DNA of 64,000 bases. It comes from Glebionis coronaria. Taxonomy: Eukaryota > Streptophyta > Magnoliopsida > Asterales > Asteraceae. Numbering within the stretch: position 1 is the first letter of the stretch; each line of letters begins with the position of its first letter. The stretch is taken from positions 427,388,400 to 427,452,399 of the forward strand of contig CM046874.1 of NCBI GenBank assembly GCA_025667525.1, given 5' to 3'. Of the stretch, positions 1 through 11,477 are shown piece by piece. The notes under the pieces are model-generated. The model ran no database searches, was not told where the DNA came from, and saw only the letters and a list, made by a program, of their open reading frames with translations. A program made the translations under genes and the position numbers.

Positions 1-994
1 TTGAGTTAGGGAGTTTTGAAGTGATTGTCGGAATGGATTGGTTGTCGAGATATCGTGCTACGATTGTATGTGACGAGAAGATCATTCATTTACCATTTGG
101 TGATGAAGTTTTTGAGGTACAAGGGGATACAAGTAACGGAAAAGGGAAGTCACGACTGAACATTATCTCGCGTGTCAAGGCTCAGAAGTTGTTGTCGGAA
201 GGTTGCCACGTATTTTTAGCCTGTGTTACCGAAAAGCAGACGGAAGAAAAACGGTTGGAAGATGTACCTATTGTACGGGATTTTCCGGAAGTCTTTCCTG
301 AAGATTTGCCTGGATTACCGCCGGCTAGACAAGTTGAATTCCAGATCGATTTAATACCGGGAGCTGCACCTGTTGCTCGAGCGCTTTACCGTTTAGCACC
401 GTCGGAATTGCAAAAAATAGCGACGCAACTACAAGAGTTAACTGATAAAGGATTCATAAGACCGAGTTCTTCACCCTGGGGAGCTCCAGTCTTATTTGTA
501 AAGAAGAAGGATGGAAGTCTTCGGATGTGTATCGACTATCGTGATTTGAACAAACTTACCATCAAGAACCGTTACCCGTTACCTAGGATCGATGATCTGT
601 TTGATCAGTTGCAAGGATCGAGCGTTTACTCGAAGATTGACCTTAGTCTGGTTATCACCAATTGAGAGTCCGTGTGGAAGATGTTGCAAAGACTGCTTTT
701 ATGACTAGGTATGGACACTATGAGTTCCAAGTGATGCCGTTCGGTTTGACAAACGCGCCTGCTGTGTTTATGGACCTCATGAACCGGGTGTGTAAACCGT
801 ATTTGGACAAGTTTGTCATTGTGTTCATCGATGACATACTGATTTACTCAAGGAATGAGAAAGAACATGAGGAACATCTTAAGATAATACTAGAAATTCT
901 TAAGAAGGAGGAATTGTACGCTAAGTTCTCGAAGTGTGATTTTTGGTTGCCAATAGTACAATTTCTAGGTCACGTTATAAATAGCAAGGGGATT
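1..994 (+). pseudogene. T: Tekay-like Ty3/gypsy pol, upstream half (protease end and reverse transcriptase)
   Basis: The frame is open from base 3. It begins at the end of the retropepsin domain ([10 protein letters not shown], near 21-50), continues through the protease-RT linker ([14 protein letters not shown]) and enters reverse transcriptase ([27 protein letters not shown], split here only for naming). The RT catalytic box reads FIDDILIYS near 823-850. A one-base deletion near 646 shifts the frame, so the second half of RT is read from about 662 to 994. The reading then stops because copia element K is inserted after base 994; the same pol resumes at 12763. The Tekay/Del assignment rests on the FIDD box, the chromodomain-like end near 14725-14860 and the 3 kb LTR. 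The N-terminal gag and 5' LTR lie before the window. It is non-functional. Confidence 0.93.
990..994. repeat. Target-site duplication of K, left copy (GGATT)
   Basis: These five bases immediately precede the TGTTAG start of the K 5' LTR and are repeated at 12763-12767 directly after the 3' LTR. This proves an integrase-mediated insertion into T pol. Confidence 0.97.
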
Positions 995-1359
995 TGTTAG
1001 CCGTATTTAAAGTGATGGTCATATAATATACCGTTGCGAAGCTCGTGAAAAATACTATTCAACGGTGTCGAGAGTTCTTAGTTATTAATGTTTATGTAAC
1101 GGGAATTAGTCCCGAACACACAAATGAGGAAGGCCTCCTAAACACTTACTACTTAGTATAAAAGGCTTCCTAAGCCTCATTTGTGTGTGTGTCTTCCATT
1201 TCATTTGTTTTGTAGAGAGAGAAACGTTTGTGTTTCTCTCACTAGGAATTCACATCTTTTGTTTTTCTCTTTTCCTTCATCTAATCTAATCTTTCTTTTT
1301 TTGGTTTAATCTTCATCTACATTTCTATATCATATTTAGTCGTGTGTTACAATCCAACA
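995..1359 (+). repeat. K 5' LTR (365 bp)
   Basis: It starts TGTTAG and ends CCAACA. A TATA box (TATAAAA, 1157-1163) places the transcription start near 1190. It looks identical to 12398-12762. Confidence 0.97.
1157..1163 (+). promoter_or_regulatory. K promoter TATA box
   Basis: TATAAAA followed by GG sits mid-LTR, as expected at the U3/R boundary of an LTR promoter. The copy in the 3' LTR is at 12560-12566. Confidence 0.75.
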
Positions 1360-1361
1360 AG

Positions 1362-1373
1362 TGGTATCAAACG
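1362..1373 (+). other. K primer binding site (initiator Met tRNA type)
   Basis: TGGTATCAAACG begins two bases after the LTR. The first eight bases match the canonical complement of plant initiator-Met tRNA (TGGTATCAGAGC); the next four do not. D has the canonical form at 26374-26385. Confidence 0.7.
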
Positions 1374-1614
1374 CCAAGGAATTCGTATTTGAGCATTTCG
1401 TGTGATTTTGATTGTTTTTCGTCAAAACATCAAACAAATTTCGTGTTTGTTTGTGTTTCTAAGAAGTATACCTTCTTTAAAACGTGTAGTAGTGATTTGG
1501 GCATCTTGGTTTTGGCTTAAAAACAAGTATTTTGGATCAAAAGTTGAGAAATTTCGTGTTTGTTCATCTTTCCGAAATTCTTGCAAGTTTCACCATCGGA
1601 AAGTACAAAGCACG

Positions 1615-1975
1615 TGAGGCCAGATCGCAATAACCTTAGGTTCCACTTTGCGATCTAAACATTTCGATACCTTATTCCGATCTGGACATTCCGATCGTTC
1701 TTTGCGATCTGGGATTCCGACGGCTCTTAAGGAACTTTGAGTCGTTACTCTGCCTAAATTTTAGCCACATTCCGATCTGAAGATTCCGACAGATCATCAT
1801 TGCGATCTAGCATTCCGACAGATCATCATTACGACAGACATTGCGATCTAGCATTCCGATAGATCATCATTGCGACAGATCATCATTGCGATCTAGCATT
1901 CCGATAGAAGGACATTCCGATAGAACATTCCGATAGAATTTTCCGATGGGCATTCCGATGGAAATTTTGTTTGAG
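1615..1975 (+). repeat. K leader: degenerate TTCCGAT / TTGCGATC array
   Basis: About a dozen ATTCCGAT or ATTCCGAC words and six TGCGATC words are spaced irregularly at roughly 15-40 bases in the untranslated leader, about 430-790 nt after the predicted transcription start. No ORF of note spans it. The words TCTTAAGG (1725-1732) and TTAGCCACATTC (1761-1772) inside it also occur, in the same order and at nearly the same spacing, in the LTR of gypsy element A. Function is unknown; an RNA-level signal such as packaging or dimerisation is speculation. Confidence 0.85.
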
Positions 1976-2033
1976 TAATTTTTAGTCTTAGCCACCATCT
2001 AGACTAGTTTCAGAACATAGTTTACACGAAGAT

Positions 2034-2034
<1 letters not shown>

Positions 2035-2064
<30 letters not shown>
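2035..2064 (+). repeat. Poly(A) tract in K leader (30 A)
   Basis: An uninterrupted run of 30 A in the leader, 240 bases before the gag start. It is either slippage or a remnant of an adenylated segment. It may be collapsed or expanded by sequencing error. Confidence 0.9.
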
Positions 2065-2068
<4 letters not shown>

Positions 2069-2303
2069 GCGATTCAAGTAAAATCAAATTTAGGTCAAGT
2101 AAAATCAAATTTTTTCCCTACTAGTTTTTGGCTATCTCGAACTCAATTTCAAAATTTGGCGATTCATAATTTTTTCAGCTTACCGTTTTGTCGGACTGAG
2201 GAATTTATTGTCGGACTGAGAAAAAAAATCGGAAGTTTCGGAATTTCAACATCACCTCACGCTTTCTACGAATTGAGATCCTGTTGTTCACACGACTTCT
2301 ACG

Positions 2304-5300
2304 ATGACGTCTCAACAAGATATCTATGCTGCGGGTACTGAGAATCGTCCACCCATGCTTACAAAGGAGAATTACACTACATGGGCTAGTCGTCTCCTTC
2401 GTTATGCAAAATGTAAACCTCTGGGAAAGTTGATTGTCAACTCGATTCAAAAGGGTCCGTACGTTAGAAGAACAATTATTGTGCCTGGGGACCCTACGAA
2501 TGCTAACCCAGTAGCTGATTCAAGTCATGAGCAAACAGATGAAGAATTAACTGAAGCTGAATCCAAACAACTCGACGCTGATGATCAAGCAATTCAAGTC
2601 ATTCTTATGGGACTTCCTGAAGATGTTTATGCTGCTGTCGATAGTTGTGAAACCGCACACGAGATGTGGCTTAGGATTCAGAAAATGATGAAGGGCAGTG
2701 AAATAGGTTTACAAGAAAAGGAAACTAAGTTGCTTCGTGAATGGGAGAAATTTACGTCTACTGAAGGGGAACAAATTGAACCTTATTATCATCGGTTTTC
2801 AACCCTCATGAACCATCTTAGAAGAAACAAACATGAACCTGCACAAATTGCTGCCAACATCAAATTTCTTGATAATCTTCCTCCTGAATGGTCACGATAT
2901 GTCACTCTTGTCAATCAAACCAAGGATCTTCATGTTGTGGACTACACTCAAGTTTATGACTATTTGAAGATGAATCAAGATGAAGCTAACGAAGTTAGGG
3001 CAGAAAGACGTGCCAAGACACAAGATCCATTGGCTTTTATGGCAAACTCTCCATCATCTATGTCATATCCCATGGTACCCTACCATCAACCCTCATCAAG
3101 TAACTTCATGCCACAACAACAACAACAACAACTCACTGCTTATGGATATCAACATCCTGCTGCTATGAATTACTTACAACAACCCATTGCCTGTTTTGAT
3201 GACATTACCGATCCTACTCATGCTATTAATACTGGTCTTGCCCTTCTTGCTAAGGCATTCAAATTCACCATTAACCCCACCAACAACAATCAGAGAATCT
3301 CCTCAAACACTAGAAATAGGCAGATTGCTCAACCTTTCATGAATGCGAATCAAGATCGCCAATTGGTAGTTGCTGGAAACACGGGAACTCAGTTTCAACA
3401 ATATGGTCAGAATGCTGGGCAGACCGTTGGCAATGCAGGAAATCAGTATGGTCAAAACCGTGGTCAAAATCCGGGTGTTCCGAATGCGGGTAATCAGAAT
3501 GGGTTAATTGTTGTGCCAGCGGTTGGTAACCAGATGGGAAACATTGTGGCTGCAAGGGCTGAGAATACTGGTACGGGAAATGGAAACAACAATCGTCAGG
3601 TTCAGTGCTACAACTGCAGGGGATTTGGTCATTATGCTCGAGATTGCACAGCCAAAAAGAAGAGGGATGCTGCTTATCTTCAGACTCAGCTTCTCATAGC
3701 ACAAAAAGAAGAGGCAGGAATTCCACTTCAAGCTGAGGAATTTGATCTTATGGCTTCTGCTGCAGAATATGACGAGGAAGAAGAGGTGAATGCCAACTAC
3801 ATCTTGATGGCAAACTTACAGCAAGCATCAACCTCAGGAATGCATGATGACAGAGCTCCCGTTTATGATGCAGACGGTCCCTCTGAGGTACACCCAAGTT
3901 TTGATGATAATGATATATATAATATGTCTAATCAGGAAGAAGAGTATACTGAGATGCTTGAGCCCTACATTGAGACACACGAGGATCAAACGAATACTAG
4001 TAATATTATTTCAAATGAGCCTAGTGTGGACCTTAGTGTAGATCAAGTTGCCCAGCCTACAACCCTTCCTGATGAGACACATGCGTATTATAAATCTCTA
4101 TTTGATAAGCTTGCTAAGGATGTAGATCATGCTACGGTGGTTAATAATAAGTTTAGAGAAACTAATGCCAAATTGACCACTGAGCTTGCGGGATATAAGG
4201 AACGGGAGAAAAGTTTTGAGATTCATCATGGAAAAATCAAGGAACTTGAACAAGCTCATGCTACATCGGTTTATCAAGAAAAATGCACCACTAAGAAGTT
4301 AAATGCCTTACACTTAAGTAGTGCTAAAAAGATAAGCGAATTGAATGATGAAATCACTTCTCTTAATAAACAGCTTTTAACTGAAAAATCTATTGTTTCT
4401 GATTTAAAAGAAGAAAGAAAACAGCTAAAACATGATTTCAAAATTCGCGAAGATGGGCTTCTTGAGGATTTTTGCAAAGCGCAGGATAGGATTAGAGAAT
4501 TAGACAACCTTTTAGTAAAACGTGGCCAAACTATGCAGACGATAAATATGCTCGCACCAAAAGTGAATGAGATAAATTACACTCGATACAAAATGGCTTT
4601 AGGTTGTCCTCTTCCCCCTAATCCAGGATACCTTAAGAAAGTTCAGGCCACTAATGAAACTTTATATAATGGTAGTGTGCTATTGTCTGATGAGCATGAT
4701 CCTCCTAGTGTGCATGATTCCGAGGAAACTACTGAACTTGCTGTAGAGTCTCGTTTAAGAATGCAAAAGCTTGATAAAGAAGTGATACCCGTTTATTATC
4801 CGAAAGTTAACCCGCCAACTGTTTTTGTTCGGTCTAAAACGAATACTGAAATGCTTTTGCTACCAAGTGAGGAATTGTCTGATGACCCTCCTAAACCGAG
4901 CATCACTCGCCGATTTCTAAACGAGCTTAAAGATAACTTTGTCATCCTTAAACGTGTTGTTAATTCAAAAATAACTGGAGGTAATTTTACATCACCTGTT
5001 CAGATTGAGGTTCAGAAAATTCTTCAAAACGACATTAATCCGATTATTAATCAAGTTGATGCTCGGTTAGGAAATTTGGAAAACGCTTTTCTAAAAGAAT
5101 TAGCCAACTTTGTTGAAGACTTTAAATCTTTGACAAAGGAAGCTGATGAATCTCTTGATAAAATTAAAGTTTTGGAAAAAGATCTTGAATGCCTCTCTAA
5201 AACTCGTGATTGTATTGATAGTAGCCCTGTTGAGTTAGGTACCTCTATGTCGCATAATGAAAACCTCCAAACTGAGCTTGATCTTATGAAAGAGAAAACG

Positions 5301-6458
5301 GAATCTTATGTCATTAAAAAGGATAAAGAATTCACCGATCTTTGGAATAAATTTGTCAAAAAATGTGATGAATGCAAATATGACAAGATTTCGTATGAAA
5401 AAGCTCACAATGACATGCAACAAACTATCGCACGGTTGCAGACTCAGTTAGGAGGGGTTTCGGAAACGAATTTGGCCTCGTCAGGGTTAGAGAGTGTTAG
5501 TGGTAGTAATGTTCAGAAGCTTAAGGCTAAGATTGCAGATTTAGAATCTGTTGTTGTTTCATATAAGCGGGCTGTTGAACAAAGTAAGTCTGTCTATCAG
5601 AAACTCATTGATAAAATCTGTGAGAACTGTAAGTTAAAGGCCTTGTTAAAAGATAAGACTTCGGAACCTTGCTCGAATGTGGATACGATGATCCAGAAAC
5701 CAGCAACCTCGGGACCCACTCGTATTGCTGTGACACCTTTTCCCAAGGTTGCTGGAACAAAAACTACTGTGATTGCCCCAGGAATGTTTCGTGTTAGTTC
5801 TCCCTCTGTGCCTAGCAAACAACGTAAAGCAAGCGTTAGGACAAAACCGATCACTATAACTCAACCACAAGTTATTGATCTAAAAAGTGCTAATTCTAAT
5901 AGACGCGTGTCTTCTTCTACAGGAATAAACAACTACACTAAGAGCAGAAGGCCACAGCCTACGAGCAATACAAGGAATGATAGGGTCCCTTTTGCCTCTA
6001 GAAGTAGTCGCCCCAAGATCAATAATGTGGAAGTAGAAGAACACCCTAGGAATTTACCGCTTTTTAATCATAATCAGAAACCTAATTCATCTGAATGTAA
6101 TGACTTTAAGCTTGCTATTCGGAATGAAAAATCTGAAGTTATTTGTGCTAAATGTAATAAATGTTTCTTTACTTTTAGTCATGATGCTTGTGGTTTGACT
6201 ATGAATGGTTTGAATTATGGTGGTTACACTCGAATTGACAAGTTGTCAGTCAGTGAACAACAACGCACTCCTAAGGCTAAGGTGTATGTTCCAAAAAGTA
6301 CGCATGTAGGGTCCACAGAAAGTCTTGCTAAGCCTAGTAGCCCTAGACTCACCTCTAAATGGTTGCCTACTGGTAGAAATTTTGACTGTAGTGGCAAAAT
6401 TATCGACACTAGTAGATCTCATACTGACAGTGAAACGTCGGTATGTGATACGGCTTAA
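2304..6458 (+). CDS. gag: K Gag: long capsid/nucleocapsid protein with coiled-coil C-terminus
   Basis: A 1384-residue Gag starts at the ATG at 2304. Residues about 10-240 form the copia Gag core (N-terminal LTKENYTTWASRLLRYAK, then GLPEDVYAAVDSCETAHEMW). A low-complexity Gln/Asn-rich stretch follows, then a CCHC zinc knuckle at residues 435-448 (CYNCRGFGHYARDC) that binds RNA in known Gags. Roughly residues 590-760 and 880-1110 are rich in Lys/Glu/Leu heptads that look like coiled coil. A second Cys-rich patch (CAKCNKC) lies near residue 1285. Many copia Gags are only 300-500 residues, so over half this protein is an extension of unknown role. It ends at TAA (6456-6458), and pol continues in the same frame. 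Confidence 0.93.
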   Translation: MTSQQDIYAAGTENRPPMLTKENYTTWASRLLRYAKCKPLGKLIVNSIQKGPYVRRTIIVPGDPTNANPVADSSHEQTDEELTEAESKQLDADDQAIQVILMGLPEDVYAAVDSCETAHEMWLRIQKMMKGSEIGLQEKETKLLREWEKFTSTEGEQIEPYYHRFSTLMNHLRRNKHEPAQIAANIKFLDNLPPEWSRYVTLVNQTKDLHVVDYTQVYDYLKMNQDEANEVRAERRAKTQDPLAFMANSPSSMSYPMVPYHQPSSSNFMPQQQQQQLTAYGYQHPAAMNYLQQPIACFDDITDPTHAINTGLALLAKAFKFTINPTNNNQRISSNTRNRQIAQPFMNANQDRQLVVAGNTGTQFQQYGQNAGQTVGNAGNQYGQNRGQNPGVPNAGNQNGLIVVPAVGNQMGNIVAARAENTGTGNGNNNRQVQCYNCRGFGHYARDCTAKKKRDAAYLQTQLLIAQKEEAGIPLQAEEFDLMASAAEYDEEEEVNANYILMANLQQASTSGMHDDRAPVYDADGPSEVHPSFDDNDIYNMSNQEEEYTEMLEPYIETHEDQTNTSNIISNEPSVDLSVDQVAQPTTLPDETHAYYKSLFDKLAKDVDHATVVNNKFRETNAKLTTELAGYKEREKSFEIHHGKIKELEQAHATSVYQEKCTTKKLNALHLSSAKKISELNDEITSLNKQLLTEKSIVSDLKEERKQLKHDFKIREDGLLEDFCKAQDRIRELDNLLVKRGQTMQTINMLAPKVNEINYTRYKMALGCPLPPNPGYLKKVQATNETLYNGSVLLSDEHDPPSVHDSEETTELAVESRLRMQKLDKEVIPVYYPKVNPPTVFVRSKTNTEMLLLPSEELSDDPPKPSITRRFLNELKDNFVILKRVVNSKITGGNFTSPVQIEVQKILQNDINPIINQVDARLGNLENAFLKELANFVEDFKSLTKEADESLDKIKVLEKDLECLSKTRDCIDSSPVELGTSMSHNENLQTELDLMKEKTESYVIKKDKEFTDLWNKFVKKCDECKYDKISYEKAHNDMQQTIARLQTQLGGVSETNLASSGLESVSGSNVQKLKAKIADLESVVVSYKRAVEQSKSVYQKLIDKICENCKLKALLKDKTSEPCSNVDTMIQKPATSGPTRIAVTPFPKVAGTKTTVIAPGMFRVSSPSVPSKQRKASVRTKPITITQPQVIDLKSANSNRRVSSSTGINNYTKSRRPQPTSNTRNDRVPFASRSSRPKINNVEVEEHPRNLPLFNHNQKPNSSECNDFKLAIRNEKSEVICAKCNKCFFTFSHDACGLTMNGLNYGGYTRIDKLSVSEQQRTPKAKVYVPKSTHVGSTESLAKPSSPRLTSKWLPTGRNFDCSGKIIDTSRSHTDSETSVCDTA

Positions 6459-9400
6459 TTATCTTCTAACCCTACAGGAACCTATTTCATCGGTTGCCAA
6501 AATATCTGTTTCTCTTATCATTGGCAGGCTGTTGAAATTTGTCTCTGGTGCGTGGACTCGGGCTGTTCCAAACATATGACTGGGAATCGAAGCCTTCTCA
6601 AGAACTTTGTATGGCGTTTCATGGGAACTGTTCGATTTGGAAATGATCATGTTGCAGCAATTCTAGGCTATGGTGATCTTCATTGGGGAAATATAATCAT
6701 CACCAGAGTCTCTTTTGTTGATGGCTTGGGACATAACTTGTTCTCGGTTGGGCAATTTTGTGATTCAGACTTGGAGGTCGCTTTCAGAAGTCATACATGT
6801 TTTGTAAGAGATCTTGAAGGAATTGATCTGTTGAAAGGAAATCGTACCACCAACCTTTATACCATTGATCTTTTTCAAATGTCTGCTGCTTCTCCAATTT
6901 GTCTCATGGCCCGAGCCACATCAACAAAGTCGTGGTTATGGCATCAAAGGTTATCTCATCTCAATTTCGATGCCATCACCCATCTCGCGAAAGATGATCT
7001 CGTTACCGGTCTTCCAAAGTTCAAATATACCAAAGACCATCTTTGTCCTTCATGTGAGCAAGGTAAAAGTAAGAAGAAGCCACACAAACCCAAACCTGTT
7101 CCCAACTCAACGAATAGGTTACATCTCCTACATATGGATTTGTGTGGCCCAATGAGAATCAAAAGTATTAATGGAAAGCGGTATGTCCTTGTCATTGTGG
7201 ATGACTATTCTCGCTACACATGGGTTCATTTTCTTGCTTCAAAAGATGAAACCCCTGATGTAATTATTAACTTCTTGAAGAAAACATCAGTTCTACTGCA
7301 AGCCCCTGTCATTATTGTGAGAACGGATAACAGTACAGAATTCACAAATCAGAAATTGAAAGCTTATTTTGACGAAGTTGGGATTTCTCATCAAACTTCG
7401 GCTGTAAGAACTCCAGAGCAGAATGGAGTTGTGGAACGGAGGAATCGTACGTTAGTTGAAGCTGCTCGAACGATGCTTCTCTCCTCTAGTGCACCGTTAT
7501 TCCTTTGGGCCGACGCTATAGCAACTGCATGTTATACTCAAAACCGCTCCATTATTCACACCCGTTTCAACAAAACACCTTATGAGATCATTAATGGAAG
7601 AAAACCGGATATTTCATTTTTACATGTCTTCGGTGCATTATGTTATCCGAAGAATGATCGTGAAGATATCGGTAAACTTGAACCTAAAGGTGATATTGGC
7701 TTTTTCATTGGTTATTCTTCAACTGCTTGTGCTTACAGGGTTTATAATCGAAGGACAAGAAAGGTAATGGAGACTATGAACGTTACCTTTGATGAACTCT
7801 CGGGTATGGCCTCTCAGCATAGAAGCTCACATCCCGAGCTTCAAGGTCAGACTTCTGGACACGTAAGTTCAGGACTCGCGCTTCAATTTGCACCGCCAGC
7901 AACCTCATCGTTACAACCATCAGAACGTGACTTGGAAGTTTTATTTGGGCCAATCTATGATGAATATATGGAGGGTCCTTCGTCATTTGGTGTTCCTCAA
8001 AATGCCCCGACAGCACCTGCTACGGTAGTTCAAGAACCTCCGACTGCATCTACACCATCGGCATCTACTTCTGCACCATCTACGTCAACCTCAACCATAG
8101 TGACTCAAAACATTCCAACCACTTCTCCGATTGCTGACGCAACTCAACAACATTCTCAGCAAATTCCTAATCATGTTCATCTTCAGAATGAAATAGTTGC
8201 TGAAAATGCAAACAATGCGATGCTCAACGAACACGAGTTTGTTAATCCATTTGCGGCTTCCACAAGCACTACTCAGCCTTCAGCACCATATGTGGATCCG
8301 TCGAGCTCGCATCAAGTTTCTCATACACTTCCACATGAACACAAATGGACTAAGAATCATCCTTTGGTTCAAGTGATTGGCAATCTCTCACGACCGGTCT
8401 CAACACGAAATCAGCTGTGTACCGATGGTGATATGTGTATCTATGCACTATCAGTCAGCACAATGGAACCAGCAAGTGTGAAAGAAGCAATGACCGATGC
8501 ATCATGGATTGAGTCTATGCAAGAAGAACTCAATCAGTTCATCCGACTCGATGTATGGGAGTTAGTACCTCGACCAGACAATATCGATCCGCTTACCCTG
8601 AAATGGTTATTCAAAAACAAGATGGATGAGGAGCAAACGGTCATTAGGAACAAGACTCGGTTATTTGTGAGAGGTTATAAACAGCAGGAGGGAATTGATT
8701 TCGCCGAGTCCTTCGCCCCGGTTGCTAGGATGGAAGCTATTAGGATTTTCTTGGCATACGCTGCACACAAATCATTCACAGTGTATCAAATGGACGTGAA
8801 GACGGCTTTCTTGCATGGGCCGTTAAAAGAAGATGTGTATGTATGTCAACCTGAAGGTTTCATCAATACTGAACATCCAAGCCATGTCTACAAGTTGAAA
8901 AAGGCAATTTATGGTTTGAAACAAGCATCGAGGGCATGGTACGACGAATTATCATCATTTCTTCTACAAAATCACTTCAGCAAAGGAACTATTGATCCAA
9001 CGTTATTTATCAAACACTACGGCAACGACATCTTGGTGGCTCAGGTCTATGTAGATGATATTATATTTGGTTCTACTAACCCAAAATATTCCATATTATT
9101 TGCCGACCTTATGAAAAGTCGATTTGAAATGTCCATGATGGGGGAAATGACGTTTTTTCTTGGTCTCCAAGTTCACCAATCCCCCCGTGGTATTTTCATA
9201 AATCAGTCCAAGTATGTGCTTGAGATTCTAACGAAATTTGGTATGGATAATTGTGATCCTATTGGTACTCCAATGGACACTAAACACAAGCTTGATTTGG
9301 ATAAGAAAGGGACATTTGTAGATGCTACAAAATACCGAAGTATGATCGGGTCCCTTATGTACTTAACCTCAAGCAGACCGGACATTGTGCATGCTACTTG

Positions 9401-10025
9401 TTTATGTGCTCGGTACCAGGCTCAGCCAACCGAGAAACACCTCAAGGAGGTTAAAAGGATCTTTCGTTATCTCCGGGGAACCATTAACATGGGTCTCTGG
9501 TATACGAAGGATTCTGGTTTTAATCTCACGGGTTTTTCAGATGCCGATCATGCAGGGTGTCATGATACATTCAAGAGCACTTCCGGTGGAGCACAATTCT
9601 TAGGCGAAAAGCTAGTGAGCTGGTCATCAAGGAAACAAGACTGTACGGCGTTATCCACCGCGGAAGCAGAATATGTGTCTCTATCCGTGTGTAGTGCTCA
9701 AGTCCTTTGGATGAGAACACAACTCACGGATTATGGCTTTTACTTTAACAAAGTCCCTATTTACTGTGATTCACAATCAGCCATAGCCATATCCTGCAAC
9801 CCGGTCCAACATTCCAAGACCAAGCACATAGCTGTCCGATTCCATTTCATTAAGGAGCATGTGGAAAAAGGAACGATCGAACTGTTCTTTGTCAAGACGG
9901 ACTACCAACTAGCCGACATCTTCACCAAAGCTCTTCCTCAAGACAGATTTGAATTCTTGGTTCGTCGACTTGGTATGCGTAGTTTCACTCCTGATGAACT
10001 TGAACGTCTTGCACATTTGCAGTAA
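6459..10025 (+). CDS. pol: K Pol: protease, integrase, reverse transcriptase, RNase H
   Basis: The frame is open from 6459, directly after the gag TAA and in the same frame. The first plausible start-like codon before the protease is GTG at 6552, so there is no AUG start for pol and it is probably made as a Gag fusion. Domains in order: aspartic protease ([10 protein letters not shown] at about 6555); integrase HHCC zinc finger (WHQRLSH near 6940 and CPSCEQGK near 7047); integrase core (MDLCGP near 7133, RTDNSTEF near 7320, NGVVERRN near 7421); a Ser/Thr/Pro-rich linker 7800-8350; RT (YVDDIIFGS near 9048); RNase H (STAEAEY near 9655, YCDSQSAIA near 9762). There is no internal stop or frameshift. 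It ends at TAA 10023-10025. Confidence 0.93.
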   Translation, partial: LSSNPTGTYFIGCQNICFSYHWQAVEICLWCVDSGCSKHMTGNRSLLKNFVWRFMGTVRFGNDHVAAILGYGDLHWGNIIITRVSFVDGLGHNLFSVGQFCDSDLEVAFRSHTCFVRDLEGIDLLKGNRTTNLYTIDLFQMSAASPICLMARATSTKSWLWHQRLSHLNFDAITHLAKDDLVTGLPKFKYTKDHLCPSCEQGKSKKKPHKPKPVPNSTNRLHLLHMDLCGPMRIKSINGKRYVLVIVDDYSRYTWVHFLASKDETPDVIINFLKKTSVLLQAPVIIVRTDNSTEFTNQKLKAYFDEVGISHQTSAVRTPEQNGVVERRNRTLVEAARTMLLSSSAPLFLWADAIATACYTQNRSIIHTRFNKTPYEIINGRKPDISFLHVFGALCYPKNDREDIGKLEPKGDIGFFIGYSSTACAYRVYNRRTRKVMETMNVTFDELSGMASQHRSSHPELQGQTSGHVSSGLALQFAPPATSSLQPSERDLEVLFGPIYDEYMEGPSSFGVPQNAPTAPATVVQEPPTASTPSASTSAPSTSTSTIVTQNIPTTSPIADATQQHSQQIPNHVHLQNEIVAENANNAMLNEHEFVNPFAASTSTTQPSAPYVDPSSSHQVSHTLPHEHKWTKNHPLVQVIGNLSRPVSTRNQLCTDGDMCIYALSVSTMEPASVKEAMTDASWIESMQEELNQFIRLDVWELVPRPDNIDPLTLKWLFKNKMDEEQTVIRNKTRLFVRGYKQQEGIDFAESFAPVARMEAIRIFLAYAAHKSFTVYQMDVKTAFLHGPLKEDVYVCQPEGFINTEHPSHVYKLKKAIYGLKQASRAWYDELSSFLLQNHFSKGTIDPTLFIKHYGNDILVAQVYVDDIIFGSTNPKYSILFADLMKSRFEMSMMGEMTFFLGLQVHQSPRGIFINQSKYVLEILTKFGMDNCDPIGTPMDTKHKLDLDKKGTFVDATKYRSMIGSLMYLTSSRPDIVHATCLCARYQAQPTEKHLKEVKRIFRYLRGTINMGLWYTKDSGFNLTGFSDADHAGCHDTFKSTSGGAQFLGEKLVSWSSRKQDCTALSTAEAEYVSLSVCSAQVLWMRTQLTDYGFYFNKVPIYCDSQSAIAISCNPVQHSKTKHIAVRFHFIKEHVEKGTIELFFVKTDYQLADIFTKALPQDRFEFLVRRLGMRSFTPDELERLAHLQ

Positions 10026-11477
10026 CCTTGTATATATCTATCAGAAAATCAAAATACAAAAATATAAAACCTATAAAAACAAAATAAAAAATGAGAAAAT
10101 CTTTCAAAAATACCAAAAATATTCTTCTCCGACATGTCTCTCAGCATCGATAATATGGACGTGCTTAGAAATGTTGTTCAATAACGACACGGGCACGTAC
10201 ATAAAGTTCGAATGAGAGTTTAAATGTTTTTAAAACATGTCTTTTCTATTTTTCTTCTCATAATGGCTTATAGTCACATGTCAGACTATAACCCGGTCCC
10301 TAAATAAAGGAAAGTCTTTGACTTATCCTCAACAACGAGAAATTCATTTTTCTCGGTCATGAGCTTATATCGAAACATTCAAAGTTTTAAGCTCATGAAC
10401 ACAATCTTTCTCGGACTTTTGAGCACAATTTTTCAAAGTATTTCAAAACAATGTGCTCATATACTCCCCTATTTAAATACAATCTCTTTTCGAGGGGGAG
10501 TATAATGATTTCATAAACCTCTGTTCCAAAGTTTCATGACACATTATTCTCTCCATGTTTCATCACTAATTTCACAAAAATTTCAATTTCATGCAATTTT
10601 TGAGGGGGAGAATAGTGATTAAAATATGTTGTCTTGGATAATATCTTTGATGTAAGTGCTTTCTCTTCCTAATATGTGCAAAAACCTTTCCTTTTATGAT
10701 GCACATATGTAGGGGGAGCGTTTTTGGTGATATAGAAAACTTTCAAGGTGTAAACATTGATTTCATCAACACCTTGACTGCATTTTCAAATGATTTTTCT
10801 GGTTACGATATCTATACCCTTCAACACATAAATTCACGATGGTATTGGTGTCAAAAGGTGGTTAGGTATTCGTCCTATGATCCAACCAGAACCGGAGGGA
10901 TCTTCCCAGGGACAATCCATTAGAACTTAGAAGTCCTTAGGAAAGATGGAGTAGTTGAGTGTACGGGAATAATGCCGACTAATGACTTAAGCTAGCACTG
11001 GAACAATCACAACAAGGTGCTAGTTATGACGTCTTGGTAAGCATTGAAGGGGTTGAAGAATGAAAAAGAAATGTAAGGATAAAGGGTGTAAAGAAAGAAG
11101 CCCTCCATACAACTTAGGCAGAAACCGGGTCAATACATCTATTATCAGAATCACTTTGATGATTTCTGATACTGAAGACAAAGCATCATGGACCCAGTGA
11201 TGCAATGCACAACCCTTCCCAGCCTACTCAAGCTTCTCTCAAAAGAAGTTTGTTTTATTGTCACGGAGTTCAACTCATTTCTATCCACTTTCTCACTCCG
11301 AGATAGTAGATATTGAATAGGTGGCAGTCTGCTCCAGCCTCCGATCACCAAATAAACGTGCACTTATAGAGTCTAGAGCCAACGAGATTCATCAAAAAAT
11401 CTCATTAGGACACTTATTCCATAGATCAATTGTTGTTCATCATTAGAACACAAGTGATGATTTACAGAGTCCTACGC

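Noticed and set aside
995..1000. Continuation of T reverse transcriptase into the K LTR
   Set aside because: The apparent ORF end at 1000 uses LTR bases; the exact GGATT duplication shows that T ends at 994.
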